DNA of 54,816 nucleotides. Origin: Frankia sp. AgKG'84/4 (lineage in GTDB: Bacteria; Actinomycetota; Actinomycetes; Frankiales; Frankiaceae). The notes beneath the pieces are model-generated. The model was given only the letters and a program-made list of their open reading frames with translations, was not told the DNA's origin and ran no database searches. Of this stretch, positions 7,661-15,585 are shown one piece after another. The number at the start of each line of letters is the position of its first letter. Positions within the stretch are counted from its first letter, which is position 1. The stretch is taken from positions 1 to 54,816 of the forward strand of contig NZ_JALKFU020000001.1 in the NCBI RefSeq assembly GCF_023242965.2, in the 5' to 3' direction. The translations under genes and the position numbers were made by a program.

Positions 7661-8398
7661 TCACGAGGCGGCGAGCAGCGCGAGAATTCTTTTCATGGCA
7701 TCGTCCCGGGCGTCCTGATCGAAAGCCGGAGTACCGGGCCAGAAGAATGCGTGCCCAACTCCCGGATAGGTGACGACCTCGTGTCGAACGTCAGCGGCCC
7801 GCAGCGCGTCGGCTATTTTCTCCACCTGGTCGGAGTCGATCAGGAAGTCATCTCCCCCAACCAGAAAGATCAGCTCTCCGCGAATTCCCGGGGTCAGCGC
7901 CAGAGTAGGATCCGGCCGGCTGAGCGGAATCTCCGTGCTCGGCAGCCAGCCGCCGTAGGCGATGGCCACCCGGGTGATCGGCAGTGCGGTCGCGGCGAGA
8001 TAGGCGAGGTGCCCACCGGCGCTGAAGCCGACCGCTGCGGCCTCCTCGGCCCCGTACCGCTCCGCCAGCACCGCGATGGCCGCCCGCACATCGGCGACCG
8101 CCCCGGCCCGGGTCATGCTGTGCAGCAGGGCGAATCCCTCGTCGCGCCCCGCGTCGTCGCGGGCCAGATACCTACCCGGTTCAGCGTCGCGATGATAGAA
8201 CTCGGGCGCGATGACAACGTGCCCCGCGGCCGCGATCTCATCCGCGACCGCGCGGATATCCGGGCTCACCCCGAAAAGTTCATGGGCCACGATCACGCCG
8301 ACCGTGTCGGCGGTCGGACCATCCGGCCGAGTGCAGTACGCGGACATCGTGCTGCCGTCGTCCACCGCTATTTCAATCTGCTGCCCCATCGTGTCCAC
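7661..8398 (-). CDS. Dienelactone hydrolase-family alpha/beta hydrolase with Ser nucleophile
   Basis: The 245-residue protein spans the DLH fold: VIVAHELFGVSPDIRAVAD (oxyanion region, typical E), the nucleophile elbow AVGFSAGGHLAY, the acid in VGGDDFLID and the His in YPGVGHAFFW. Classical dienelactone hydrolases have Cys in GxCxGG; here Ser replaces it, pointing to ordinary esterase/lipase-type chemistry. The start is GTG at 8398 (an ATG lies three codons later). It is divergent from the XRE regulator across 80 bp, so that regulator probably controls it. Confidence 0.9.
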   Translation of the reverse strand: MDTMGQQIEIAVDDGSTMSAYCTRPDGPTADTVGVIVAHELFGVSPDIRAVADEIAAAGHVVIAPEFYHRDAEPGRYLARDDAGRDEGFALLHSMTRAGAVADVRAAIAVLAERYGAEEAAAVGFSAGGHLAYLAATALPITRVAIAYGGWLPSTEIPLSRPDPTLALTPGIRGELIFLVGGDDFLIDSDQVEKIADALRAADVRHEVVTYPGVGHAFFWPGTPAFDQDARDDAMKRILALLAAS

Positions 8399-8478
8399 GC
8401 GGAACAGTCTTCATCCACGTCGAGGTGCGTGACCACAGCACAGCCTTACTGGTACTGGCATGACTAGGCTGACGAAGC

Positions 8479-9330
8479 ATGCGACCAGAGGGGGATCCAG
8501 CGGCGCTGGGTGAGCTGCTTCGGTCCCGACGTGGCCGGCTCACTCCCGCGGACGTGGGGCTCCCGCCCGGGGAGCGGCGGCGCACGCCTGGGCTGCGGCG
8601 CGAGGAGGTCGCCCTGCTCGCGAACCTGTCGCCCACCTACTACACGTTCCTCGAACAGGGTCGCCAGGTCCGCCCGTCCCCGCAGGTGCTCGACGCACTC
8701 GCCGCCGCGCTGCGGTTGGACGGCGCGGAACGCCAGTACCTGGACGTGCTCGCCCACGGTCGGCCTGGCGCGCACCCGGCGCCCGACGGGCGGTCGGAAC
8801 CGCCGCCCGAGGTGCTGGCGGCCGGCGTCGCCGACCTGGTCCAGCGCCTCGACCCGCATCCGACCTTCGTGAAGGGGCGCCGCTGGGACGTGCTGGCCGC
8901 GAACGCCGCGGCCCGTGAGCTGTTCACCGACTGGGAGGCCCGGCCCGCGGCGGACCGGAACCTCGTGCGGTGGATGTTCACCGACGGCCACGCCAGGCAG
9001 GTCTACCTCGACTGGGAGCACGAGGCCCGCGCGATGCTCGGGCGTTTCCGACTGGCGACCGCGTCGCACACCCACGATCCGAGCATCGCCGCGCTCATCG
9101 AGGAACTCCAACGCGACAGCGAGCACGTCCGGCGGTGGTGGCCGAACCACGACGTCGTCTCGATCGGCGCAAGCGGCGTCAAGCGGCTGCGTCATCCACG
9201 CCTCGGCCCGGTCGGCTACGCCCATGTCGTGCTGAGCGTCACCGACCAGCCGGCGCAGACCCTGGTCACCTACCACGCGCAGCCTGACAGCCCGTCGCCC
9301 AGGCCCACCTCAATGCCCGGCGTCAACTGA
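8479..9330 (+). CDS. XRE-family regulator with MmyB-like ligand-binding domain
   Basis: The 283-residue protein has an N-terminal helix-turn-helix (LGELLRSRRGRLTPADVGLP, LRREEVALLANLSPTYYTFLEQGR) followed by the MmyB-like domain (about residues 105-270; ANAAARELFTDWE, RRWWPNHDV, KRLRHPRLGPV). The family controls an adjacent divergent enzyme gene in actinobacteria, and here the neighbour across 80 bp is the DLH-type hydrolase. The domain is thought to bind a fatty-acid-like or other small ligand. Confidence 0.92.
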   Translation: MRPEGDPAALGELLRSRRGRLTPADVGLPPGERRRTPGLRREEVALLANLSPTYYTFLEQGRQVRPSPQVLDALAAALRLDGAERQYLDVLAHGRPGAHPAPDGRSEPPPEVLAAGVADLVQRLDPHPTFVKGRRWDVLAANAAARELFTDWEARPAADRNLVRWMFTDGHARQVYLDWEHEARAMLGRFRLATASHTHDPSIAALIEELQRDSEHVRRWWPNHDVVSIGASGVKRLRHPRLGPVGYAHVVLSVTDQPAQTLVTYHAQPDSPSPRPTSMPGVN

Positions 9331-9350
9331 CGGTGAAGACGACTTTTCCT

Positions 9351-9462
9351 TGCCCGGCAGGTGCTCGGCAGCCGCGCGGGCCCTGAGCGCATCGGCCAAC
9401 GCGGCGGGAGCCCGCACAGCCACGACAGCCTGGTACGAGCCGGCATCCAGGCGAACGACCCG
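9351..9462 (-). pseudogene. Fragment of an RHH antitoxin-like gene
   Basis: Read leftward it gives VRLDAGSYQAVVAVRAPAAL then ADALRARAAAEHLPGK, matching the first half of the RHH protein encoded at 13859-14077. DNA identity is high over about 60 bp. There is no plausible start codon, and the C-terminal half is gone. It fills the gap between the XRE gene and the convergent sigma factor. Confidence 0.65.
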
Positions 9463-9480
9463 ACGACAGTGGGGCAGGCG

Positions 9481-10722
9481 TTACGCCCGTTGGTCGCGGC
9501 GGCGGGTCAGGTAGGCGGTCTCGGCGGTGTTGCCGGCCAGTTCGATGGCCCGGTCGTAGGCCGCGCGTGACTGCTCGCCGCGGCCGAGCCGGCGCAGCAG
9601 GTCGGCGCGGGCCACGTGGTAGGCGTGATAGCCGGACAGCCTGTCGTCGAGACGGTCGACGGTGGCCAGAGCGACCTGCGGGCCGTCGAGTTCGGCGACG
9701 GCGATGGCCCGGTTGAGGGCGATGATCGGCGACGGGTCGACGCGGACGAGCTGGTCGTAGAGGGCGACGACCTGCGACCAGTCGGTGTCGCGGATATCGC
9801 GGGCGGAGGTGTGCACGGCGTTGATCGCGGCGAGAATCTGGTAGCGGCCCGGGGCCACGCCGGCGGCGGCCGCGACGAGGCGCTCGCGCACCAGCCGGTG
9901 TCCCTCGGCGATCAGGCCGGCGTCCCAGGCGCCGCGGTCCTGCTCGTCGAGGGCGACCAGGTCGCCGCTGGTCGAGACCCGGGCGGCGCGGCGGGCCTCG
10001 GTCAGCAGCATCAGCGCCAGCAGCCCGGCCACCTCGCCGTCCGCCGGCAGGAGTGTGCGCACCAGGCGGGCGAGCCGGATCGCCTCGCCGGTCAGGTCGT
10101 CGCGTACGGGGTCGGTGTCGGGGCCGGTCGCCAGGTAGCCCTCGTTGAAGACGAGGAACAGGACGGCCAGCACACCGGACACCCGCGCCGGCAGATCCTC
10201 CCCGGACGGCACCCGGTACGGAATGCGGGCGGTCTTGATCTTGGCCTTCGCGCGGGTGATCCGCTGCCCCAGGGTGGCTTCCGGCACCAGGAAGGCGCGG
10301 GCGATCTCGGGCACGGTCAGACCGCCGACCAGGCGCAGGGTCAGCGCCACCCGGGTGTCCATCGCGAGCGCCGGGTGACAGCAGGTGAAGAGCAGCCGGA
10401 GCCGCTCGTCCTCGACCGCGCCCAGGGGCTCGAGCGGGTCGTCGCCGTGCACCATCAGCGCCTCCCGCTGCTTGTCGTCGCGCTTGCTCTCGCGCCGGAT
10501 CCGATCGATCGCCCGGCGCCTGGCGGCGGTGGTCAGCCAGGCGCCGGGGTTCGGCGGCACGCCGTCGGTCGGCCACCGCTCGACGGCGGTCGCGAACGCC
10601 TCGGCCGCCGCTTCCTCGGCGACGTCGAGGTCGCCGAAACCCCTGGTCAGGACGGCAACCACCCGGGCCCACTCCGCGCGGTGGGCCCGAGTGATCGCGG
10701 CCTGGATGTCGGTCTCGCTCAC
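9481..10722 (-). CDS. ECF42-type RNA polymerase sigma factor, copy 2
   Basis: The 413-residue factor has region 2 (DVAEEAAAEAFATAVERWP, AWLTTAARRRAIDRIRR), region 4 (LTVPEIARAFLVPEATLG, QRITRAKAKIKTARIPY) and the long TPR-like C-terminal extension (ALNRAIAVAELDGPQVALAT, ARADLLRRLGRGEQSRAAYD). It starts with GTG overlapping the DGPF stop by four bases (GTGA). It is only moderately similar to copy 1 and probably recognises a different promoter, so the two modules need not cross-talk. Confidence 0.94.
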   Translation of the reverse strand: MSETDIQAAITRAHRAEWARVVAVLTRGFGDLDVAEEAAAEAFATAVERWPTDGVPPNPGAWLTTAARRRAIDRIRRESKRDDKQREALMVHGDDPLEPLGAVEDERLRLLFTCCHPALAMDTRVALTLRLVGGLTVPEIARAFLVPEATLGQRITRAKAKIKTARIPYRVPSGEDLPARVSGVLAVLFLVFNEGYLATGPDTDPVRDDLTGEAIRLARLVRTLLPADGEVAGLLALMLLTEARRAARVSTSGDLVALDEQDRGAWDAGLIAEGHRLVRERLVAAAAGVAPGRYQILAAINAVHTSARDIRDTDWSQVVALYDQLVRVDPSPIIALNRAIAVAELDGPQVALATVDRLDDRLSGYHAYHVARADLLRRLGRGEQSRAAYDRAIELAGNTAETAYLTRRRDQRA

Positions 10723-11054
10723 AGGAACGGCCGGACCTCGATCTTGCGGTTGCAGGCCTTCGAGCCCTCGGCGCCGAGCTTCAGCGCGACGTCGAGGTCG
10801 GGGGCGTCGATGATCCAGAAGCCGACCAGGAACTCCTTCGTCTCCACGAACGGCCCGTCGGTGACCACCGCCGCCTCGCCCCGGTTGTCGAGGACGGTGG
10901 CGTTGTCGGGCACCCCGAGACCGCCGGCGAAGACCCAGTGCCCCTCGGCCCGCAGTCGCTCGTTGAACACGTCGATGGCAGCCTGCTCGGCGGCCTCCGC
11001 CTCGACGGAGGAGGGCTCACGGCTGTCGTGGATCACGGAAACCAGGTACTGCAT
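10719..11054 (-). CDS. YCII-related DGPF-motif protein (ECF42 partner), copy 2
   Basis: The 111-residue protein starts MQYLVSVIHDSREPSS and contains TDGPFVETKEFLVGFWIID, the DGPF signature. It is translationally coupled to the sigma gene downstream. The promoter should lie in 11055-11110 and is expected to be an ECF42 target, but I could not match a -35/-10 pair shared with copy 1 by eye. Confidence 0.93.
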   Translation of the reverse strand: MQYLVSVIHDSREPSSVEAEAAEQAAIDVFNERLRAEGHWVFAGGLGVPDNATVLDNRGEAAVVTDGPFVETKEFLVGFWIIDAPDLDVALKLGAEGSKACNRKIEVRPFL

Positions 11055-11197
11055 GTCGGCTCATCTCCTGTGGTTCGGGGTGCCCCTCGCGGGCCGCCTC
11101 TCACCCATCCAACGAACGCCTCCGCCCCGATCCGACACCACGTCTCGAACTTCTTTCCAGCACCTCGCCGCGCGGGTTGGCAGCGGTCCCGAGGCGA

Positions 11198-11294
11198 GAC
11201 ATCCGCCCTGTCAGCCGCGTCCAACGGACGGCCGAGCCGTCGCGTCAGTCCGAACGGGGCCGCGAACGCCCGTTCCCGCCGGATCTGCTGGTCC
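11198..11294 (-). pseudogene. Glycosylase C-side fragment A, ending at shared breakpoint
   Basis: The translation DQQIRRERAFAAPFGLTRRL then GRPLDAADRADV matches residues 32-60 of the intact HhH-GPD protein at 20989-21564. Homology stops abruptly at CTGCTGGTCC (11285-11294). Next comes a sequence (11295-11315) that recurs inverted beside fragment D. The rest of the C-terminal half is lost. Confidence 0.8.
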
Positions 11295-11378
11295 CAGCCA
11301 GCATCGGAACCACGGAGCGCGGGCGGAGCACCCTGAACCTCTCGTCGTCGGATGCGCTCGCCGACGAGAACGGAAGGA

Positions 11379-12008
11379 TCATGTATCGCTGGCCGCCGGT
11401 GACGGAGACGCGGCACCAGGACCGGCCGGCGAAACGCGCTGCCGGTACCTTCGCGTCTTGACACGGTTGCCGCACACCGAGGTCGCACACCAACGCCCGG
11501 TCCGGGGCTTCGATCCGTCGTAGAAGATGACCCGGCAGTCTGGCGCCGCGCACATCTTGACCCGGCGCCACGTGCCATCCGCCGTCGCCAGGACCGCATC
11601 GGCCGCGAGGCGGGCGAGCGCCCCGCGGACCTCGCCGGGCGCGGCGGGTTCGAGGTCGACGCCGCCGTCGGGCGCGATGCGGATGCGCAGCGGCAGACGG
11701 TCAGCCACCTCGGCCAAGGCGCCGGAATCCGATGCCGACCCGCCGGTTCGCTGGTTGGCCGCCGCTGCCTCGCGTAGCGCCGCGCGCAGCCGCAGCGCGT
11801 CGACGAGATCGGTCTCGCCTGCCGGCGACCCGGGCTGGACCAGCCCGTGAGCCGCAAGCCAGCGGCTCAGCGCCTCGGGATCGGTGATCCGGTCCTGCGG
11901 CCGGTGCGCGCCGAAGGCCCGTTCGTCGACGGAGTTGAGGAACGGGCCCAGGAACTGCAACCGGGGGGGCGCGGTGCCGTCCGTCCACCAGACAACCGAG
12001 GGATCCAT
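11379..12008 (-). CDS. ABATE/CGNR zinc-finger transcriptional regulator
   Basis: The 209-residue protein has an N-terminal ABATE-type ligand domain (LQFLGPFLNSVDERAFG, ALSRWLAAHGLV) and a C-terminal CGNR zinc finger: KMCAAPDCRVIFYDGSK then RWCATSVCGNRVKTRRYR, with four Cys. These are DNA-binding regulators. It is divergent from the epoxide hydrolase at 12137, and the 128-bp gap holds two GTGA-N4-TCAC repeats, a likely operator. Confidence 0.9.
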   Translation of the reverse strand: MDPSVVWWTDGTAPPRLQFLGPFLNSVDERAFGAHRPQDRITDPEALSRWLAAHGLVQPGSPAGETDLVDALRLRAALREAAAANQRTGGSASDSGALAEVADRLPLRIRIAPDGGVDLEPAAPGEVRGALARLAADAVLATADGTWRRVKMCAAPDCRVIFYDGSKPRTGRWCATSVCGNRVKTRRYRQRVSPAGPGAASPSPAASDT

Positions 12009-12014
12009 ACCTGC

Positions 12015-12053
12015 ACCAGTGAACCATCACGACCTGGACCAGTGAACCATCAC
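12015..12053. promoter_or_regulatory. Two 16-bp direct repeats, each a GTGA-N4-TCAC palindrome
   Basis: ACCAGTGAACCATCAC occurs at 12015-12030 and 12038-12053, 23 bp apart, about two helical turns. Each contains GTGA-ACCA-TCAC. The position between the CGNR gene and the epoxide hydrolase suggests a cooperative operator. Confidence 0.6.
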
Positions 12054-12136
12054 TCTTGACCGTACACCACTTAAACTGATAAATAGTGTTCCAGGTCGGC
12101 ATCGGCCTGGAGATCGCGCGACGGAAGGGGACACGG

Positions 12137-13375
12137 ATGCGAGCGAGCGAGGCGGTTGGGCACCGGGAGGGGACGCTGCCGGGGCCCTTGCGACCGTTCC
12201 GGATCGACGTGCCGGAGGACACGCTGGAGCGGATCCGGCGGCGGCTCGCCGCGTTTGACCCGCCGGCGCTGCCCGAGCGGCCCGGCTGGCGGTCCGGCAC
12301 CGATCCGACGGCCCTGCGCACGCTCGTGCGGTACTGGCTCAACGAGTACGACTGGAGGTCGCACGAACGTGAACTCAACGCTTTCGGGCAGTTCACAACC
12401 ACCGTGAACGGCGTCGAGCTGCATGTGCTGCGGGAGCCGGGTTCCGGTACCGACCCTCGGACGGTGGCCCTGCTACACGGATGGCCCACCTCGTTCGCGA
12501 CCTTCCGGAAGGTCATCCGTACGCTTGCACACCCGGAGACGGTCGGCGGCGACCCACAGGACGGACTGACCGTGGTAGTCCCGTCGCTACCCGGATACGG
12601 CTTCTCCGGGCTGGCTCCAGCCCCGCTGGGTGTCCGGTCGGCCGGACAGCTGTTCCATACCCTGCTGACCGACGTGCTCGGGGAGAGCAGCTACTACGTC
12701 CACGGCGGCGATCAGGGGGCGCCGATAGCCGAGTGGATGGCCTTTGACAATCCGGACCACTGCGTCGGTCTGCACACGGTCCTGCTCGGGGTTCGCCACG
12801 ATGGGGCTCCGCTGGGAAGCGGCCTGACCGGTGCCGACGATCCGTCACCGGAGGAGGTGACATTCGCCCAGCGGGAGCACGACCTGAACGCCGGCCCCAT
12901 GGGTGCGTACTTCCTGCTCCAGCTGACGGCGCCGCTCACACTCGCCCCCGCCCTGACCGACAGCCCAGCCGGCCTCGCCGCGTGGCTGTTGGAGAAGTTC
13001 CAGCTGTGGAGCGATCGACGCGGCGCCGCCGACGACGAGTCGACCATCACCATGGACGACCTGGTCACCGAAATAATGATCTATCTCGTGTCGGGCAGTG
13101 TGGCCAGCTCGCTGGTCGCCTATTCGGAGTTCTTCTCCGAGTCGATCACATTTCCGCCCGGAAGCATCATTCGGACACCGTCCGCATTCGCTTCCTATCC
13201 CGATCCGCGGGTCGTCCCGCCGCCCGCGAGCTTCGTCGCACGCTCGCGTAACCTCGTGCGTTTCACCGAACCGCCACGCGGCGGACATTTCCCCGCGTTG
13301 GAGGTCCCTGACCTCTTCGCCGAGGACCTTGCCGGTTTCATCAGGCAAATCAAGCCGCGCCAGAGAACGGAATGA
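12137..13375 (+). CDS. Epoxide hydrolase with N-terminal EHN domain
   Basis: The 412-residue alpha/beta hydrolase has an EHN domain (FRIDVPEDTLERIRRRLAAF) and a WLNEYDWRSHERELNAFGQF segment. The catalytic core is HGWPTSFATFRKVI (oxyanion HGWP), the nucleophile Asp in YVHGGDQGAPIAEWMA, and the His in PPRGGHFPALEVPDL. Start ATG 12137 has GGAAGGGG six bases before it. It hydrates epoxides to diols, possibly for detoxification. It is controlled by the divergent CGNR regulator by context. A second member of the family is at 46159-47250. Confidence 0.93.
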   Translation: MRASEAVGHREGTLPGPLRPFRIDVPEDTLERIRRRLAAFDPPALPERPGWRSGTDPTALRTLVRYWLNEYDWRSHERELNAFGQFTTTVNGVELHVLREPGSGTDPRTVALLHGWPTSFATFRKVIRTLAHPETVGGDPQDGLTVVVPSLPGYGFSGLAPAPLGVRSAGQLFHTLLTDVLGESSYYVHGGDQGAPIAEWMAFDNPDHCVGLHTVLLGVRHDGAPLGSGLTGADDPSPEEVTFAQREHDLNAGPMGAYFLLQLTAPLTLAPALTDSPAGLAAWLLEKFQLWSDRRGAADDESTITMDDLVTEIMIYLVSGSVASSLVAYSEFFSESITFPPGSIIRTPSAFASYPDPRVVPPPASFVARSRNLVRFTEPPRGGHFPALEVPDLFAEDLAGFIRQIKPRQRTE

Positions 13376-13489
13376 TCGAAAAGCGGTCGACGGCGGCGGC
13401 CACCCCCTTGCCGGCGGCCGCCCGACGAGTGGATCAGGGATGTATACCCGGTAGATCCCGCTCCTGCGGTCGCGACTCCCCGGAGCGCC

Positions 13490-13823
13490 CTACACCGACT
13501 CCCAGCGCCGCGCAGCGCCACGAGGATCTTCGCCTTCTGCGTACCGAAACCAGGCAGCGCGGCGACCCGTTTCAGTAACTCCCGCCCGTCCTTGGCGGTC
13601 GTCCACACCCGCGCCCCGTCACCGTCGTCGCTGTCGCTGTCGATCTGGCAAAGCTTCTGCGTCCGCTGCGCCATCGCGGCGGGGAACCGGTGCAGCGCCG
13701 GCTGGACGGAGAACACCGCCGCCAGTTCCTCCGGGTCCATCGCCGCAAGATCCGCCGCGCCCAAGCCGCCGCGTCAGCTCCAGCGGCGCCGCGAACGCCC
13801 GCTCCAGCGGGATCTGCTGGTCC
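13490..13823 (-). pseudogene. Glycosylase C-side fragment B, frameshifted
   Basis: Translated pieces DQQIPLERAFAAPLELTRRL, then (other frame) AADLAAMDPEELAAVFSVQP and KDGRELLKRVAALPGFGTQK align with the intact HhH-GPD protein from its residue 32 into the HhH motif. A short deletion and frameshift follow TRRLGR, and the tail is replaced by unrelated sequence. The 5' end stops exactly at CTGCTGGTCC (13814-13823), as in fragments A and C, followed by CCACCGGCCTCGGAAAGG, similar to the sequence beside A. Confidence 0.82.
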
Positions 13824-13858
13824 CCACCGGCCTCGGAAAGGTGGAGTGGAAAAAATCC

Positions 13859-14077
13859 TCAGGCGGACTCCCGCAGGACCCTGCGCACGATCTCCTCGAC
13901 CTGGTCCTCGGTCATCACCGGGGTGTCATGACTGTCCACCGCACGGGACGGGATGCGACGAACCAGAGCCGACGTCGGGATGTGCTCGGCGGCCGCGCGA
14001 GCCCTGAACACATCCGCCAACGACGCCGGCGCCCGTACCGGGACAACGATCCGCCCGGGACCTCCGGCCGCCTCCAC
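13859..14077 (-). CDS. RHH-type antitoxin-like protein divergent from Phd/VapC
   Basis: The roughly 72-residue product has an RHH core, RIVVPVRAPASLADVFRARA then AAEHIPTSALVRRI, and a polar C-terminal tail (MTEDQVEEIVRRVL) that could contact a toxin. Start GTG 14077 is a choice; GTG 14092 is also in frame. It faces the Phd/VapC pair across a short gap with an inverted repeat. No toxin gene follows it, since the next sequence is glycosylase fragment B, so it may be an orphan antitoxin or a transcriptional co-regulator. Confidence 0.6.
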   Translation of the reverse strand: MEAAGGPGRIVVPVRAPASLADVFRARAAAEHIPTSALVRRIPSRAVDSHDTPVMTEDQVEEIVRRVLRESA

Positions 14078-14082
14078 GCCAG

Positions 14083-14095
14083 CTTGTAACACAAG
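14083..14095. promoter_or_regulatory. Inverted repeat between divergent RHH and Phd genes
   Basis: CTTGT-AAC-ACAAG lies between the two start regions, within 20 bp of both. Its placement suggests a shared operator bound by the Phd or the RHH protein. Confidence 0.5.
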
Positions 14096-14110
14096 TGCTA
14101 CTCTGGACAG

Positions 14111-14359
14111 GTGGTCGAGATAGGACTTCGCGAGATGCGGCAGAACGCCAGTGAGCTGGTGCGGCGCGCCCAAGATGGCGAGCACCTGACCATCACTGTC
14201 ACCGGTCGACCGGCAGCTGTTCTCGGCCCGGTGGCCCCGCACAGATGGCGGCGTTGGGACGACCTCGCCGATATCTTCCCGCTCCCGGCCGACACGGACT
14301 GGCCCAGCGACCGCGATCTTGTCGACGGCACCTTCACGGACCCCTGGGAAGGCCGATGA
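14111..14359 (+). CDS. Phd/YefM-type antitoxin
   Basis: The 82-residue protein shows the Phd/YefM N-terminal fold: VEIGLREMRQNASELVRRAQ, then EHLTITVTGRPAAVLGPV. The C-terminal half is Trp/Asp-rich (FPLPADTDWPSDRDLV) and should wrap the toxin active site. It starts with GTG and overlaps the PIN toxin gene by ATGA, the usual type II toxin-antitoxin order. It probably represses the operon through the nearby inverted repeat. Confidence 0.88.
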   Translation: MVEIGLREMRQNASELVRRAQDGEHLTITVTGRPAAVLGPVAPHRWRRWDDLADIFPLPADTDWPSDRDLVDGTFTDPWEGR

Positions 14360-14739
14360 GTCGCGGCATCCTCGACACCAGTGTTCTGGTCGCCACCGAC
14401 GTCGCGCCCATCCCCGGTGAGCTCGCGATCAGCGTCATCAGCATCGCCGAGCTCCACTTCGGCGTCCTGGTTGCCAAGACCTCCGAGACCCGCGCGAACC
14501 GCCTCGCCCGTCTCAGCGCACTGCAACGACGATTCGATCCCCTACCTCTCGACGAGGCCGTCGCCGACAGCTATGGGCGGCTCGCCGCCCGCGTCGTCGA
14601 GATCGGACGCCAACCACGCGCCCGGACGATGGACCTGCTGATCGCGGCCACCGCACACGCCCACGAGGCCAGCGTCTACACCCGCAACGCCGCCGACCTC
14701 ACCGGCCTCGAAGACCTCGTCGACATCGTCACCATCTGA
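14356..14739 (+). CDS. VapC-type PIN-domain ribonuclease toxin
   Basis: The 127-residue PIN protein carries the acidic metal site: D in ILDTSVLVA (position 7), E in ISVISIAELHFG (about 33), D in RTMDLLIAATAHA (about 92) and D in TRNAADLTGLEDL. It should cleave a structured RNA such as a tRNA when free of antitoxin. Length and order are normal, and no damage is seen, so the module looks functional. Just downstream lies a ghost of a Fic gene end. Confidence 0.92.
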   Translation: MSRGILDTSVLVATDVAPIPGELAISVISIAELHFGVLVAKTSETRANRLARLSALQRRFDPLPLDEAVADSYGRLAARVVEIGRQPRARTMDLLIAATAHAHEASVYTRNAADLTGLEDLVDIVTI

Positions 14740-14752
14740 TCCAGGGCACATG

Positions 14753-14806
14753 TCGCACCGGCTTGCCGCCGATGACGGAGTCATACCGCCAGGCGGCGAC
14801 TACTGA
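14753..14806 (+). pseudogene. 3' remnant of a fic-like gene
   Basis: SHRLAADDGVIPPGGDY and a stop match the C-terminus of the Fic protein at 22674-23462 (SCRLAADEGVLPPISD and stop), with clear DNA similarity over about 40 bp. Nothing else of the gene is present. The NYN-type fragment downstream (14914-15004) also has a counterpart downstream of the intact fic gene. Confidence 0.6.
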
Positions 14807-14913
14807 TCTTTAATGGGGACCATAAAACCAGCGGTGTAACTCTACTGTGACACTCTGTGGTGGTGCGGGTGTGTGGAGGCGGGTCGGGGCGGGTGTCGAT
14901 CGCGAGGCTGGCC

Positions 14914-15004
14914 TGCTACCGGCCGGGGCAGGTGCGCGCCGAGAAGTAGACGTTCTGGCAGCCGATGACGACAGCGGCTCGCGGGAGTATGACGTAGCCG
15001 ATGC
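14914..15004 (-). pseudogene. NYN/LabA-type N-terminal fragment, copy 1
   Basis: Read leftward: GYVILPRAAVVIGCQNVYFS then ART..PGR and a stop. The pattern AAV-x-I-x-x-QNVY resembles the first strand of NYN (PIN-like) proteins, normally AVFIDYQNVY. It has no ATG (ATA at that position). The same sequence recurs at 23500-23536 and 29459-29555. The rest of the 14807-15036 gap shows nothing coding. Confidence 0.45.
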
Positions 15005-15036
15005 GGTAGGTCTCCGGTGCCGGAACGAGGCCCGTG

Positions 15037-15585
15037 TCACCGGGTGAGGAAGTGGGCGAGGGTTTCTCTGGTGGTGGGACGCCGGGATCGATGGGCGAGT
15101 TCCAGCAGGGCCGCTTCGACGACAAGGCCGTTCCAGAGGGCGGCACCGTCGGCGGGGTGCGGCCAGCCCATGGCGGCGAAGTCAGGGGTGAGAAATCGGC
15201 AGGCCTGGCGGTTTCGTTCGGCGATCGCGTCGGCGACGAGTGGTTCGGCTCGGGCTTCGAGCAACAGCGCGCGGATTCCGCGATGGCGTAGGCAGTGGTC
15301 GAGGTAGGCCTCGGTCGCGGCGAGTAGCCGGTCGCGTCCGTGGGGGGTCCCGGCCACGGATCGTGTGATCGCGGTGAACAGCTGGTCGTGAAACTCTCGG
15401 TGGAGCGCGGCCAGGAAGGTCGCCCGGCCCTCGAAATGGTGAAAGAACGTTCCTTTCGCGACGCCGGCCGCTTCCACGATGAGGTTGACGCTCATGCCGG
15501 CCAGGCCGGTTTCCTCCGCCAGCGCCAGGCCGGTGTCAACGAGATGTTCGCGGGTGAGCGCCGCACGTTCCTGCCGGGACGGCAT
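15037..15585 (-). CDS. TetR-family regulator in hydrolase operon
   Basis: The 182-residue protein has the TetR helix-turn-helix (REHLVDTGLALAEETGLAGM, VEAAGVAKGTFFHHFEGR) and a ligand domain ending ALLELAHRSRRPTTRETLAH. Its ATG shares one base with the stop of the hydrolase (TGATG), so both are translated from one mRNA. It probably represses the operon by binding the perfect GGTCGG palindrome upstream of the hydrolase gene, with a substrate or product of the hydrolase as inducer. Confidence 0.92.
   Translation of the reverse strand: MPSRQERAALTREHLVDTGLALAEETGLAGMSVNLIVEAAGVAKGTFFHHFEGRATFLAALHREFHDQLFTAITRSVAGTPHGRDRLLAATEAYLDHCLRHRGIRALLLEARAEPLVADAIAERNRQACRFLTPDFAAMGWPHPADGAALWNGLVVEAALLELAHRSRRPTTRETLAHFLTR

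Noticed and set aside
11033-11857. 274-codon minus-strand frame across the CGNR gene
   Set aside because: It is an out-of-frame reading of the CGNR gene; only its short glycosylase-like part (fragment A) is meaningful.
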